The notes beneath the pieces are model-generated. The model saw nothing but the letters and a program-made list of their open reading frames with translations, was not told where the DNA came from and did no database searches. The translations under genes and the position numbers were made by a program. A stretch of 64,000 nt of DNA from Mesorhizobium loti (GTDB taxonomy: Bacteria; Pseudomonadota; Alphaproteobacteria; Rhizobiales; Rhizobiaceae). The stretch lies in assembly GCF_013170705.1 (NCBI RefSeq), contig NZ_CP033334.1, positions 5,681,501 to 5,745,500 of the forward strand, written 5' to 3'. Every line of letters begins with the position of its first letter. Positions within the stretch are counted from its first letter, which is position 1. Positions 28,753-38,480 of the stretch are shown in pieces.

Positions 28753-29502
28753 CTACTTCTTCCTTGTCATGAACGCCGTGAGCGCCGCGCGCGCCTCGTC
28801 CGACTTCAACCGCTCGCGGAAATGCTCGCTTTCCTCGCCGATGCGCGCGACGAGGTCGTCGCGCGAGCCGCGCATGAGATCGCGCGCGATCTTCAGCGCC
28901 TGCGGCGGCTTGGCCGCGATCTGGCCGGCAGCCGCCAGCACCGACGCCTCCAGCGCAGCCTCCTCGACCACGTCGTAGATCAGGCCGGCGGCCTTCGCAC
29001 GCTCGGCGGAAAAGCCCTCGCCAAGGCCAAGCAGCGCGAACGCGCCTTGCTGCCCCAGGACCCGCGGCGCCAAAAGGCTAGATCCCGCCTCGGGCACCAG
29101 GCCAAGATCGACAAAAGGCGTCCTGAACACAGTGCGCGGCGTGGCAAAGGTCAGGTCGCAATGCAGGTTGATCGTGGTGCCGATGCCGACCGCGATGCCG
29201 TCGACGCCGGAGACGATGGGTTTTTCGACCCTGGCCAGCGCCATCAGGAAATCCCAGACTTCCGTGCCGCCATCGCCACCCGTGGCCACGACCATGAAAT
29301 CGGCAAGGTCGTTACCCGAGGAGAACGCGCCAGGCACGCCGAGGAACACATGGACGCGGATCGCCGGATCGGCGTCACCCGAGGCCAAGGTTTGCGACAT
29401 CTTGGCGTACATGGCGCGCGTCAGTGCGTTCTTCTTGTCCGGGCGGTTCATGCGTATGATCTGGATGGCGCCCTGGCGCTCGACGAGGATATGGTCTGTC
29501 AC
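28753..29502 (-). CDS. Enoyl-CoA hydratase/isomerase family protein
   Basis: A 249-aa crotonase-fold protein. Oxyanion-hole segments are GAFSSGNDLADF and SGVDGIAVGIGTTINLHCD. The position of the usual second Glu is at GLVPEAGSSLL, consistent with hydratase or isomerase activity. It lies 19 bp downstream of the acyl-CoA dehydrogenase gene and is almost certainly co-transcribed with it as a fatty-acid degradation pair. Substrate chain length is not predictable. Confidence 0.93.
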   Translation of the reverse strand: MTDHILVERQGAIQIIRMNRPDKKNALTRAMYAKMSQTLASGDADPAIRVHVFLGVPGAFSSGNDLADFMVVATGGDGGTEVWDFLMALARVEKPIVSGVDGIAVGIGTTINLHCDLTFATPRTVFRTPFVDLGLVPEAGSSLLAPRVLGQQGAFALLGLGEGFSAERAKAAGLIYDVVEEAALEASVLAAAGQIAAKPPQALKIARDLMRGSRDDLVARIGEESEHFRERLKSDEARAALTAFMTRKK

Positions 29503-29521
29503 AGTGTTTTCCTTGTGAACG

Positions 29522-31291
29522 TCAGGCTGAAATCAGCGTCTTGCCGGCAGCCACGAGGCTTTCCGCGCCATCGACAACACGCCCTTTCAGGGCACCCGTC
29601 TCGCCGAGCAGGTTTTCGGCAAAGAAGCGGCAAAGGCCGATGCGGCCCTGATCGGCAAGAGCGCCGCGCGCCAGATAGGCGCCGCCGGCGGCAAGCGAGA
29701 TCAGTCTGAGATAAGGCGTCGCACCCGCCAGCGCCTCCTCCGCCCGACCGTCCGCCGACAGTTTTTGCAGGAAACGCGTCGCCTGCGTCAGATCGCCGAG
29801 TGCTGCGTCGAGCGCATCCGCGGTGCGACCGAAACCCTGCAGGTTCGAGGTGCGCACGGCGTTGGCGGCCACAGCCAGTTCGCCAATGAAGCCATGCACA
29901 TGCCCCCCGCCGCCGAGCGGCAGCTTGCGGGTGACCAAGTCGATCGCCTGGATGCCGTTGGTGCCCTCGTAGATCGGCGCGATGCGCGCGTCGCGGTAGA
30001 AAGCTGCCGCGCCCGTCTCCTCGATGAAGCCCATGCCGCCATGCACCTGGAGGCCGAGCGAGGCCACTTCGACGCCGACATCGGTCGAAAATGCCTTGGC
30101 CAGCGGTGTCAGAAGATTGGCACGATCACGCCAATGCCCGGCCTGGTCACCGTCCGAGACCCGCGCCATGTCGATCGCATGGGCACAGGAATAGCTGATC
30201 GCCCGCGCCGTCTGCGTCAGCGCCTTCATGGTCAAGAGATTGCGCTGCACGTCGGGGTGGTGAACGATCGGCGCCATGCCAGCGCCGGCGTAATCCGCTG
30301 CCTTGCCCTGGCGGCGCTCATTGGCATAGGCGACCGCCTTCTGGGTGGCGGCTTCCGCGACGGCGACCCCCTGCATGCCGACGGCCAGGCGGGCATTGTT
30401 CATCATGGTGAACATGCAGGCGAGGCCCTTGTTCTCCTCGCCGATCAGCCAGCCAATGGCGCCGGGCTTGGCGCCCTGGAACCCATCGCCATAGATCATG
30501 GTGCAGGTCGGCGAGGCATGGATGCCGAGCTTGTGCTCGAGGCCGGAACAGAAGACATCGTTGCGGGCGCCGAGCGAGCCGTCGTCGCCGACCAGGAATT
30601 TCGGCACCAGGAACAACGAGATGCCGCGCGTCCCGGCAGGCGCATCGGGAAGCCGCGCCAGCACCAGATGGATGATGTTGTCGGTGAAATCGTGCTCGCC
30701 ATAGGTGATGAAGATCTTCTGGCCGAAGATGCGGTAGGTGCCGTCGCCGGCAGGCTCGGCGCGGGCGCGCAAGGCAGCGAGGTCCGAGCCCGCCTGCGGC
30801 TCGGTCAGGTTCATGGTGCCCATCCATTCGCCGGAGACGAGCTTTTCGAGATATTTTGCCTTGAGCTCTTCCGAAGCATGCTTGTCCAGCGCTTCGACCG
30901 CGCCCATGGTCAGCGTCGGGCCGATGCCGAAGGCCATGGCGGCCGAATTCCACATTTCTAGCGCGGCGACGCCCAGCAGGGTCGGCAGCGCCTGGCCGCC
31001 ATATTCCTCGGGCCCGGACAGCGCGTTCCAGCCGCCATCGATCCAGCGGCGATAGAGCTCCTTCCAGCCGGGCGGCGTGGTGACGGCAGCGTCCTTCAGC
31101 ACCGCACCGTGTTCGTCGCCGATCTTGTAGAGGGGAGCCACTTCCTCGGTGGCGAAACGGCCAGCTTCGCCAAGAACGGCATCGACCAGATCCTCGCTGA
31201 GATCGCCAAATGCGCCGGCATCGAGCCCCTGCTTGAGCCCAGCCACGTGCTTCAGCGTAAAGGCGATATCCTCGACCGGTGCCCGATACAT
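29522..31291 (-). CDS. Acyl-CoA dehydrogenase (large, about 590-aa type)
   Basis: A 589-aa FAD enzyme of the group with an extra C-terminal domain (FadE/DmdC-like). Motifs include WMGTMNLTEPQAGSDLA, QKIFITYGEHD, LQVHGGMGFIEETG and the catalytic Glu region IYEGTNGIQAIDLV. It oxidises acyl-CoA in the first step of beta-oxidation or catalyses a related reaction. It forms an operon with the enoyl-CoA hydratase downstream. Confidence 0.95.
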   Translation of the reverse strand: MYRAPVEDIAFTLKHVAGLKQGLDAGAFGDLSEDLVDAVLGEAGRFATEEVAPLYKIGDEHGAVLKDAAVTTPPGWKELYRRWIDGGWNALSGPEEYGGQALPTLLGVAALEMWNSAAMAFGIGPTLTMGAVEALDKHASEELKAKYLEKLVSGEWMGTMNLTEPQAGSDLAALRARAEPAGDGTYRIFGQKIFITYGEHDFTDNIIHLVLARLPDAPAGTRGISLFLVPKFLVGDDGSLGARNDVFCSGLEHKLGIHASPTCTMIYGDGFQGAKPGAIGWLIGEENKGLACMFTMMNNARLAVGMQGVAVAEAATQKAVAYANERRQGKAADYAGAGMAPIVHHPDVQRNLLTMKALTQTARAISYSCAHAIDMARVSDGDQAGHWRDRANLLTPLAKAFSTDVGVEVASLGLQVHGGMGFIEETGAAAFYRDARIAPIYEGTNGIQAIDLVTRKLPLGGGGHVHGFIGELAVAANAVRTSNLQGFGRTADALDAALGDLTQATRFLQKLSADGRAEEALAGATPYLRLISLAAGGAYLARGALADQGRIGLCRFFAENLLGETGALKGRVVDGAESLVAAGKTLISA

Positions 31292-31504
31292 GCCGTTCGA
31301 TCCTCCTGATGCATCGGCCTCGCCGACCCTAGAGCCAGTGCCGCCACAAAACCATCCGCCTTTGGGCGGTCTCCCATCGTCTTTTTACGTAAACGTCAAA
31401 CTTTGTCACGCGGATTTTGCAATCGCGCCGGCCTGTATTAAATTCCGTCGAAGCCGGATCAAATCGACCGGCGATACACCAGAATCAGCCGACCGGAACA
31501 TCCC

Positions 31505-31741
31505 ATGCTCGCCAGACCCGACGCCTACCGCTGCATCGAATGCGGCCTGCCTTATCGCGCACCCGGGTTCTGGTATCATGAGGGCAGGCTGGAACATGGT
31601 GCGGCCTACTGGTCGGATCGCGGCATATTGTGCTCGCCGCAATGCTCGCTGGCCCACCACCGCAAGCGCGCCGCCGAAGGCACGCTGCAGCAGGAGCCCG
31701 CGCCCGACCCGTTTGAATTTCCGCCCGGCATCCGGCGCTAG
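31505..31741 (+). CDS. Small Cys-rich putative zinc-binding protein
   Basis: A 78-aa protein with a CIEC pair near residue 10 and a CSPQC pair near residue 43, spaced like a zinc ribbon, followed by HH and a basic helix. The sequence between them is aromatic and charged (GFWYHEGRLEHGAAYWSDR). I recognise no named family. It starts 213 bp upstream of and divergent from the acyl-CoA dehydrogenase gene. Short length tempers confidence. Confidence 0.7.
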   Translation: MLARPDAYRCIECGLPYRAPGFWYHEGRLEHGAAYWSDRGILCSPQCSLAHHRKRAAEGTLQQEPAPDPFEFPPGIRR

Positions 31742-31807
31742 CCGCATAACCGCCCGCCGAGCATCTTGCGTTGCCGGCGACCGAAACGATCATCTGGTCG
31801 TCCATGT

Positions 31808-32914
31808 TCAGAAGGCGATCTTTACACCCAGCTTGCCGCTGACGGTTGAACTGTCTTGGGACCACTTGCCCCGAATCTCGCTGCTGAGGGTGGTCGATTG
31901 GGACATTTTCAGATTGAAGCCTGCCGACACCGCCGCCGAGAAGTCCGCATCTTCGAAGTCACTCTCGATACCGGATACGCTCGCGGTGTTTGAATAGCCG
32001 AAGCGCTGCTGCAGATCGGCTCGCGCGTAAGGGCTGATCACCATACCGTTTCCGAGTTGATAATCTGCATAAACTCCAGGTTCGAACTTGATTGCGCCAA
32101 ATGACAGGCGGCTTTTTCCGTACGAAACGCCAGAGCTGTCCGTGTACTCGTCGCCGGTGAAACTAACACCAAGCAATCCACCACGCAGATCGAAGCGCAC
32201 CCGATCGGTCAAGTTGAAGATGTGGCCGACCGATCCCGTCACGGCGTAGCCTTGTGTGTCATACGTGCCGGAGCCAAGGCCTGTGCTTTCGACATCGGTG
32301 TTGCCGAGGAACGCCGATGCCGCCACGAGCATATAGCTGGTGCCGCGACGATAGAGCCCATAACCGCCGAACATACCGCTTCTGTTGGTGGCTTCGCCGT
32401 TGGGAGGAAAGAAACCGAACGCATTGGCGTCTACGCTGGCCGATGCATAACCGCCAAACAGCCCCAGGTTCAGTCCGTGCTCATTGTCGAAACCGAAGTG
32501 CTTTGCAGCATTGAAGTCCACGCTGACCGCGGCGGAAAATTCGTCAACGTCGAAGTCCGGTCCGGTGATCACGGTCGGCCCCTGTGAAATCGTGAAGCCG
32601 TCGTGCTTCGTGTGCGCCAACTGGCCCGAAGCGAAGACGCCGAACGGCGCCGACAGAGCTTGCGCGGGGCCGCTCGCAGAGCCGACATCCGACTCGATCG
32701 CGTTATCGACAACACTCAGAAGCGCATCCAGGGACGTGTCGACAACCGCGCCATTGGCTATGCCGTTGAGATAGCACTGCCCTGACAGAACAGTTCCCTC
32801 GCCAACGAAGATGCAGGCGGCGGCCTTGGAAGGCAGGAGGACGACCAGGGCACCGATCGAGAGCGCAATCGCGTTGACGGGGTCAAGATACCATTTCTTT
32901 GCTGTCATTGTCAT
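31808..32914 (-). CDS. Outer-membrane beta-barrel (autotransporter-like) protein
   Basis: A 368-aa protein. A signal peptide (hydrophobic AIALSIGALVVLLPSKAAA) is followed by a short passenger and a C-terminal region of alternating strands (for example SAAVSAGFNLKMSQS, TTLSSEIRGKWSQD) ending in aromatic Phe (GVKIAF), the usual outer-membrane insertion signal. Three Cys lie near the mature N-terminus. Base composition looks somewhat less GC-rich than the flanking housekeeping genes, which may indicate later acquisition. Function is unknown. Confidence 0.82.
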   Translation of the reverse strand: MTMTAKKWYLDPVNAIALSIGALVVLLPSKAAACIFVGEGTVLSGQCYLNGIANGAVVDTSLDALLSVVDNAIESDVGSASGPAQALSAPFGVFASGQLAHTKHDGFTISQGPTVITGPDFDVDEFSAAVSVDFNAAKHFGFDNEHGLNLGLFGGYASASVDANAFGFFPPNGEATNRSGMFGGYGLYRRGTSYMLVAASAFLGNTDVESTGLGSGTYDTQGYAVTGSVGHIFNLTDRVRFDLRGGLLGVSFTGDEYTDSSGVSYGKSRLSFGAIKFEPGVYADYQLGNGMVISPYARADLQQRFGYSNTASVSGIESDFEDADFSAAVSAGFNLKMSQSTTLSSEIRGKWSQDSSTVSGKLGVKIAF

Positions 32915-33337
32915 TTCCCCTCTTTATTACAAGTAAGACAATAATAATCAGGGATGCAATTCGCCGACGATATTCAAAATATCCATCCAGCCTCAGCGTG
33001 CGCGCTCAACATACTGCGACTGCACTATGGTGATTATAACAGGCTATGCCCTGGGAAGATATGGCTTCGAGCGTCGAATCGGCTTGCGCATGCCGGCGCG
33101 GCCGCGGTCCTTGCCAAACGAGTCTTTTGAAGCGCTTATAAGACGATGGTTAGCGCCGTCCCGCTTGGCCGATCAAACGCGGGTCGCGAGACCCTCGCCC
33201 TTTCTTTGAGGCGGTTTGTGGTGTAAAATTCAGCGGTCTTCGGAGATACGGGTTTCCGGCGCCCAAGGGGGCGGCGCATCAGCCGGACGGACACTTCGAC
33301 GGCGCGAACGTTGTCGCAGCTGAAACGAGCCCGTGAC
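32915..33337. other. AT-richer divergent intergenic region
   Basis: About 420 bp between the outer-membrane protein gene (minus) and the caspase-family gene (plus). The first 100 bases are clearly AT-rich for this genome and contain the inverted repeat GATATT-CAA-AATATC at 32969-32983. No convincing gene is seen; a 60-codon frame at 33027-33209 lacks coding character. Confidence 0.55.
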
Positions 33338-34777
33338 ATGACCCACAGTTTCTTCCGGCACTTCGCTGCAGTTCTGCTGGTCGTGTTTTTCGGTTCGATG
33401 GCCGCCCAAGCCGCGGTCGAGGAAGTGCTTGCATCAAAGCCAAGCAAGCGGCTTGCCATCATCATTGGCAATTCGCATTACCAAAGCGCCCGCCTTCAAC
33501 ATCTGACCAATGCGGTAAACGACGCCACACAACTCTCCGAGAGTCTGAAGAGGCTGAATTTCGACGTGCTGACGGGGCTCGACCTTTCGTCGGACGGGTT
33601 TGCCAAGCTCTTCGACAGCGCCGACAGCAAACTCGCAACCGCCAGCGCCGTGGTGATCTTCTACGCCGGTCACGGCGTTCAGTTGCAGGGAGAGAACTAT
33701 CTCCTGCCCGTCGATACACCCGATCCTGAAACCCTGGAAAAACTGACCGCGGGCGCGATCAGGCTAAACGACGTGATCGCAAAGTTTTCCAACCGGGAGA
33801 GGCAGACGTTTATTTTTCTCGACGCTTGCCGCAACAACCCGGTCGGCAAGGGCGCCAGCGTCATGGATGGCCTTGCCCAGGTCGAAGTGGGCGAAAACAC
33901 GTTTGTCGCCTTCGCGACCCAGCCAGGCAACATCACGGCCGATGGCTCGGGAGACAACAGCCCCTTTACCACGGCCCTGTTGAGGAATGTTGAGATTCCC
34001 GGGCTCAGCATCTCGGATATGATGATCCGCGTTCGCAACGAGACAGAGGCACTCACCGCAGGTCGTCAGGTTCCGTGGGACCAGTCGAACCTTCGCGAGC
34101 AGTTCTATTTCACCGAGCAACAAGAGCTCGACCCGGCTCAGTTGAGCGCTAGCCTGTCTCGCATTCTGTCGGACCCGGCCGCCAAGAAAAAACTGCAGCT
34201 CGAGCTTGCTTCCAACGACCTGCAGACCGCCGTGCTTATCGTGGGACAGACATTGCGATCGGCCGAGATTTCAGTCCCGCCCGGCGCTTCACCGGAACCG
34301 GCAGGTACGCAGCTTGCCAGCCTTGAAGGAGCCCGGCAAAGCGTGGTTTCCGGTCTTGAAACATTGATCGTCGGCACGTCGGCAGGCGAGCCGGACCCTG
34401 CGAAAGCGACCGACCTCGCACGCAACATCCAGACGGAATTGCGCCGCTTGGGCTGCTATCGCATGACGGTCGATGGAGATTGGGGCAAGCACTCGGTCCA
34501 GGCTCTCAACACCTACTACAAGAACACCAAGCGGGCCGCGTCGGCGACCGAGCCAACGGTTGAACTTCTGGGCGATCTCTTCCTGCACTCCGGCCGCGTC
34601 TGCAAGGATCCGGTCATCGTGAAAGTCAAACCGGCGAAGGTCGCCTCGGACACCGCTCTGCGCAAAAAGGGAGCGCCGAGCAGAAAGGCCTCCACGCCCT
34701 CACGATCGCCATCGTCGCGTCCCGCCGCGCCCCCTCCCGACATCAGTGGCGGTATTGGGATTGGCGGTGTGTTCTAA
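33338..34777 (+). CDS. Caspase-family (peptidase C14) protein with intact His/Cys dyad and peptidoglycan-binding-like C-terminal domain
   Basis: A 479-aa exported protein. A signal peptide ends near AAQAA. The caspase-like domain (37-265) keeps both catalytic residues, His112 (YAGHGVQLQGEN) and Cys164 (LDACRNNP). Residues about 355-425 resemble a peptidoglycan-binding domain-1 fold (NIQTELRRLGCY..TVDGDWGKHSVQAL) with two Cys. The tail is basic and Ser/Pro-rich. The start at 33338 gives a clean signal peptide; a TTG at 33311 would lengthen it. It is followed on the same strand by a GH25 gene, suggesting a cell-wall setting. The substrate is unknown. Confidence 0.9.
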   Translation: MTHSFFRHFAAVLLVVFFGSMAAQAAVEEVLASKPSKRLAIIIGNSHYQSARLQHLTNAVNDATQLSESLKRLNFDVLTGLDLSSDGFAKLFDSADSKLATASAVVIFYAGHGVQLQGENYLLPVDTPDPETLEKLTAGAIRLNDVIAKFSNRERQTFIFLDACRNNPVGKGASVMDGLAQVEVGENTFVAFATQPGNITADGSGDNSPFTTALLRNVEIPGLSISDMMIRVRNETEALTAGRQVPWDQSNLREQFYFTEQQELDPAQLSASLSRILSDPAAKKKLQLELASNDLQTAVLIVGQTLRSAEISVPPGASPEPAGTQLASLEGARQSVVSGLETLIVGTSAGEPDPAKATDLARNIQTELRRLGCYRMTVDGDWGKHSVQALNTYYKNTKRAASATEPTVELLGDLFLHSGRVCKDPVIVKVKPAKVASDTALRKKGAPSRKASTPSRSPSSRPAAPPPDISGGIGIGGVF

Positions 34778-34863
34778 TCTGGCACGGGCTGCCCCAGCAT
34801 CGAGAAGCATTCCTTAACCATGACGGTTCAGGATTTGCCTTTGATCAACGGGGATTCCCTGTT

Positions 34864-36120
34864 TTGAAATTGCAAAGGCGTTTCCATCGCCGTTCAAAGA
34901 GCGCTGTGCCAACGCTCGCCAGACCCTTTTTCCCTGGGCATGCCGCTTCTCTGAAACCTCTGTATATTTTCTGGCGACACGCACTGACGCCTCTGGCTTT
35001 CGCGGCGGCCTTGGGGCTGTCGATGGCGGCACAGGCTTCGAATTTCTCCGAGCCGTGGAAGAATGCCGACCGCGCCCTGGTGGTCGATGCCTATGAATAC
35101 AATTCCATCGACTGGGCGCAACTTGCCACCGACAAGCGCATCGTCGGATTCATCAACAAGGCTTCCGACGGCATGCCGCCGCCCTATTTCTGTTCTGGCA
35201 GCGATACAGACGTGAAGCTGTGCAAGGCGCTGTGGAAACGCCATGCGGTGACCCGCGAACTGTTCCAGACGCGCCGGGTCGTGGCCAAGGCGCTCGGCAT
35301 GAAGTGGGGCGCCTATCACCTGGCCCGCCCCGGCAATCCGGTCGAGCAGGCGAACAATTTCCTCGATTTTGCCGATCCCGCGCCGGACGATCTCATGGTT
35401 CTCGACCTCGAGGGCAACGATCCCTCGCAGTGGATGTCGCTCGACGATGCCGAGGAGTTCGTGCGCCAGGTGCATCGGCGCATGGGCCGCTTCCCGGTGC
35501 TCTATACCAACGGCAAGACGGCCCAGTACATCGCCGACAATCGCTACAAGTACCGGCTTCTGTCGCGGCTGCCGCTTTGGTACGCGCGCTACAGGCCTGA
35601 TATCGACGTGCATTTTCCGATGGGCAACTGGCAAGGCTATGCGCTCTGGCAATTTTCCGCGCAGGCCAATTGCGGCCGCTTCCGTTGCCCCTACAGGGTT
35701 GCCGGCACGCCCAACGATATCGACGTCAACGTCGCGCCGACCGATGCCGCCACGCTGCGCCAGCAATGGCCGTTTGGCGGGCTGATCGACGTGCCATCAG
35801 ACTATCTTGCCAGCGTGCCGGTGCCGCTCTCGCGCGAGGCAGCGCTCGCGGGCAAGGCGACCCTGATCTATGCGGATGTGGCAACGCCTCCGACGTTCGA
35901 GGAAATGGTCGCCGTGCTCGGTTCGCGCTGGTCGAAATTCCGCGACGGGTTCCACATGCCTGTGGTGAAGACGGTGCCGCGCAGGCCGGGCTTCGGCATT
36001 GTGCAATATGTCGCCTGGAAGCGAACCGAACAGCGTTCGCCCGAGCAGCTCGACGCCGCTTTCGCCGGGGCCGATCCGGTCAGCACCGCTTCGACCGAAA
36101 TCGACCGCGGTCAGCAATAG
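34864..36120 (+). CDS. GH25 lysozyme-like protein with extra C-terminal region
   Basis: A 418-aa protein, frame start at TTG 34864 (no nearby ATG; a later GTG is possible). A basic N-terminus and a hydrophobic stretch (LTPLAFAAALGLSMAAQA) suggest export. The GH25 fold is seen from VVDAYEYNSIDWAQL to the strand-end LMVLDLEGND (catalytic acidic residues) and ALWQFSAQ. GH25 enzymes cut the glycan backbone of peptidoglycan. After about residue 290 there is a region of some 125 residues that I do not recognise. It lies 86 bp after the caspase-family gene, same strand. Confidence 0.85.
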   Translation: MKLQRRFHRRSKSAVPTLARPFFPGHAASLKPLYIFWRHALTPLAFAAALGLSMAAQASNFSEPWKNADRALVVDAYEYNSIDWAQLATDKRIVGFINKASDGMPPPYFCSGSDTDVKLCKALWKRHAVTRELFQTRRVVAKALGMKWGAYHLARPGNPVEQANNFLDFADPAPDDLMVLDLEGNDPSQWMSLDDAEEFVRQVHRRMGRFPVLYTNGKTAQYIADNRYKYRLLSRLPLWYARYRPDIDVHFPMGNWQGYALWQFSAQANCGRFRCPYRVAGTPNDIDVNVAPTDAATLRQQWPFGGLIDVPSDYLASVPVPLSREAALAGKATLIYADVATPPTFEEMVAVLGSRWSKFRDGFHMPVVKTVPRRPGFGIVQYVAWKRTEQRSPEQLDAAFAGADPVSTASTEIDRGQQ

Positions 36121-36137
36121 GCCGCTACGCCCTAATT

Positions 36138-37415
36138 TCAGCTCGCCTGCTCGCGCGCCACGGCCTGCCAGCCGATGTCGCGACGGCAGAATCCGTCCGG
36201 CCAGTCGATCCGGTCGAGCGCGGCGTAGGCCCGCGCCTGCGCCTCGCGGACCGTGGCTCCGGTTGCCGTGACATTGAGGACACGGCCGCCATTGGCAACC
36301 AGCGCGCCGCCATTGATGGCGGTACCGGCGTGGAAGATCTGGGCGCCTTCGCCCGCCGCCTGCTCGACGCCGCGGATGACGGAGCCTTTTTCCGGCGTGC
36401 CGGGATAGCCCCGCGCGGCCATCACCACGGTGAGCGCCGCCTGGTCGCGCCAGCGTATGGAAGTGTGCGCCAACTGGCCGTCCACGGCGGCATTGAGCAG
36501 CACCAGCAAATCGTCCTTCAGCCGCATCATCAGCACCTGGCATTCCGGATCGCCGAAACGGGTGTTGTATTCGATCAGCTTCGGCCCCTTGTCGGTGATC
36601 ATCAGCCCGGCGAAGAGAATGCCGGCGAAGGGCGCGCCAAGATCGGCCATGCCGCGCATCGTCGGCTCGATGATTTCGCGCATGGTGCGCTCGACCATCT
36701 CAGGCGTCATCACCGGGGCCGGCGAATAGGCGCCCATGCCACCCGTGTTGGGGCCGACGTCGCCGTCGCCAACGCGCTTGTGATCCTGTGCCGTGCCGAA
36801 GGGCAGTGCGGTGGTACCGTCGCAGAGACAGAAGAAGCTCGCCTCCTCGCCGGTCATGAACTCCTCGATCACCACTTCCGCGCCGGCGGCGCCGAAGGAT
36901 CCCTCGAAACAGGCATCTAGTGCCGCCAGCGCCTCGTCCAGCGTCATGGCGACGGTAACGCCCTTGCCGGCGGCGAGCCCGTCGGCCTTGATGACGATCG
37001 GCGCACCAGTCTTCTCCAGATAGGCCTTGGCGGAGGCCAGATCGCCGAAACGGCCGTAGGCGGCGGTCGGGATGTTGTATCGCGCGCAGAGATCCTTGGT
37101 GAAACCCTTCGAACCCTCCAGCCTCGCGGCGGCTTTCGAAGGCCCAAAGACGCGGATGTTTTCCGCGCGCAGGTCGTCGGCAATTCCGGCGACGAGCGGC
37201 CCTTCCGGGCCGACCACCACGAGGTCGATTTCTTTCTCCCGGCAGAAGGCGGCCACGGCGGCATGATCGGTGATATCGAGCTTCACCAGCTCGGCATCGC
37301 TGCCGATGCCCGGATTGCCGGGGGCCGCGTAGAGCTTGGTCAGCAGCGGCGAGGCGGCGATCTTCCAGGCAAGCGCATGTTCGCGGCCGCCGGAGCCGAG
37401 AAGAAGAACGTTCAT
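36138..37415 (-). CDS. purD: Phosphoribosylamine-glycine ligase
   Basis: A 425-aa ATP-grasp enzyme, second step of de novo purine synthesis (GAR synthetase). N-terminal [32 protein letters not shown] and [12 protein letters not shown] are typical. The start at 37415 is supported by AGAGGTGG just upstream; an in-frame ATG at 37433 is less likely. It converges with the GH25 gene. Confidence 0.97.
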   Translation of the reverse strand: MNVLLLGSGGREHALAWKIAASPLLTKLYAAPGNPGIGSDAELVKLDITDHAAVAAFCREKEIDLVVVGPEGPLVAGIADDLRAENIRVFGPSKAAARLEGSKGFTKDLCARYNIPTAAYGRFGDLASAKAYLEKTGAPIVIKADGLAAGKGVTVAMTLDEALAALDACFEGSFGAAGAEVVIEEFMTGEEASFFCLCDGTTALPFGTAQDHKRVGDGDVGPNTGGMGAYSPAPVMTPEMVERTMREIIEPTMRGMADLGAPFAGILFAGLMITDKGPKLIEYNTRFGDPECQVLMMRLKDDLLVLLNAAVDGQLAHTSIRWRDQAALTVVMAARGYPGTPEKGSVIRGVEQAAGEGAQIFHAGTAINGGALVANGGRVLNVTATGATVREAQARAYAALDRIDWPDGFCRRDIGWQAVAREQAS

Positions 37416-37568
37416 GGCCACCTCTTGATGCAAACCCTGGAGAGCACCCGCTATTGCTCTCCGGGCGACGGGTCAAGACACCAGGGTGTTTTGATCAAAA
37501 TTGCACACGGGAACGTTATCCCGGCCGAAACCCGGCGCCGGCCATCGCCGCCGATTTTCCAGCCCGCT

Positions 37569-38390
37569 TCAGGCGGGAAAAACCACCGGGAACCAGTCCT
37601 CGCGCAATTTCTGGCCCGGCTGCATGCCGTGACCATGATAGGGCGGCGAGGTGCGGCCCGGCCGCTCGACATAGTGGGCATCGTCGCCGACCCAGCGCAG
37701 CGACAGCGCCCGGCGCCGTGCCGCGGTCGGGTTGCCGCGCGCGCCGTGCGCTGTGCGGAAGTCGAACAAGATGGCGTCGCCTGGCTCCATCTCCCATTCA
37801 AGAACCTTCATCGACGGATCGTTGTCGGGATCGGGTACCGGCAGGTAGTCGCCCTCGCCGGCGTAGAAATTGCTGTCGTCGAGCCAGCGCACAGGCAGGA
37901 TCATCTTGTCCCATTTGTGCGAGCCGGCGATCAGGCGCAGCGTCGCCTCCTTTACCGGGTCGATGGGGATCCAGAAGCTCACCGTCTGCTGGCCATCGAC
38001 GAAATAATAGGGGATATCCTGATGCCAGGGTGTCGGCTTCTGGGTGCCGGGTTCCTTGACCAGCACATGATCATGGAAGAACTGCGCGGTGCGCGACTGC
38101 ATCACCGCCGCCGCCAGTTCGGCGGCCGGCGATTCGCGCACCACCCTGACGAATTCGGGAATACGCTCCCAGTTGCAGTAATCGTCGAAGAAACTGCCCT
38201 TGCCATTGGCGATGTCGGACGCGGTGGCGCTGCGGTTTTGCATATTGCGCTCGATGCCGGCGGCAATCGTGTCGACCCAACCCTTGAAGGCGCCGCGAAT
38301 GCAGACTGCGCCGTCACGCTGGTAGTCGGCAATTATATCCGCGTCGATGATATCGGTGTCGATTGCGTGGGCAGCAGTCTGGGAAGCCAT
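37569..38390 (-). CDS. Phytanoyl-CoA dioxygenase (PhyH) family 2OG-Fe(II) oxygenase
   Basis: A 273-aa non-heme iron oxygenase. The facial triad is visible: His123-x-Asp125 in TPWHQDIPYY and distal His215 in FRTAHGARGN, with Arg218 as candidate 2-oxoglutarate ligand. The substrate is unknown. It is divergent from a LysR regulator with 90 bp between start codons, so that regulator probably controls it. Confidence 0.92.
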   Translation of the reverse strand: MASQTAAHAIDTDIIDADIIADYQRDGAVCIRGAFKGWVDTIAAGIERNMQNRSATASDIANGKGSFFDDYCNWERIPEFVRVVRESPAAELAAAVMQSRTAQFFHDHVLVKEPGTQKPTPWHQDIPYYFVDGQQTVSFWIPIDPVKEATLRLIAGSHKWDKMILPVRWLDDSNFYAGEGDYLPVPDPDNDPSMKVLEWEMEPGDAILFDFRTAHGARGNPTAARRRALSLRWVGDDAHYVERPGRTSPPYHGHGMQPGQKLREDWFPVVFPA

Positions 38391-38433
38391 TGTGTCCTCC
38401 TTTCAGGATCGAGACGACTATCGCAACGATCGC

Positions 38434-38449
38434 TTATTCAGTAAAATAA
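38434..38449. promoter_or_regulatory. Candidate LysR binding site
   Basis: A 16-bp dyad TTATT-n6-AATAA lies in the short gap between the divergent PhyH and lysR genes, 32 bp before the lysR ATG. It fits the loose T-N11-A pattern of LysR sites. Confidence 0.45.
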
Positions 38450-38480
38450 TAACTTCTCATCTGACATATAGACTGAAACT

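Noticed and set aside
33027..33209. A 60-codon frame upstream of the caspase-family gene
   Set aside because: No ribosome site, no conserved-looking segment; probably chance in the intergenic region.
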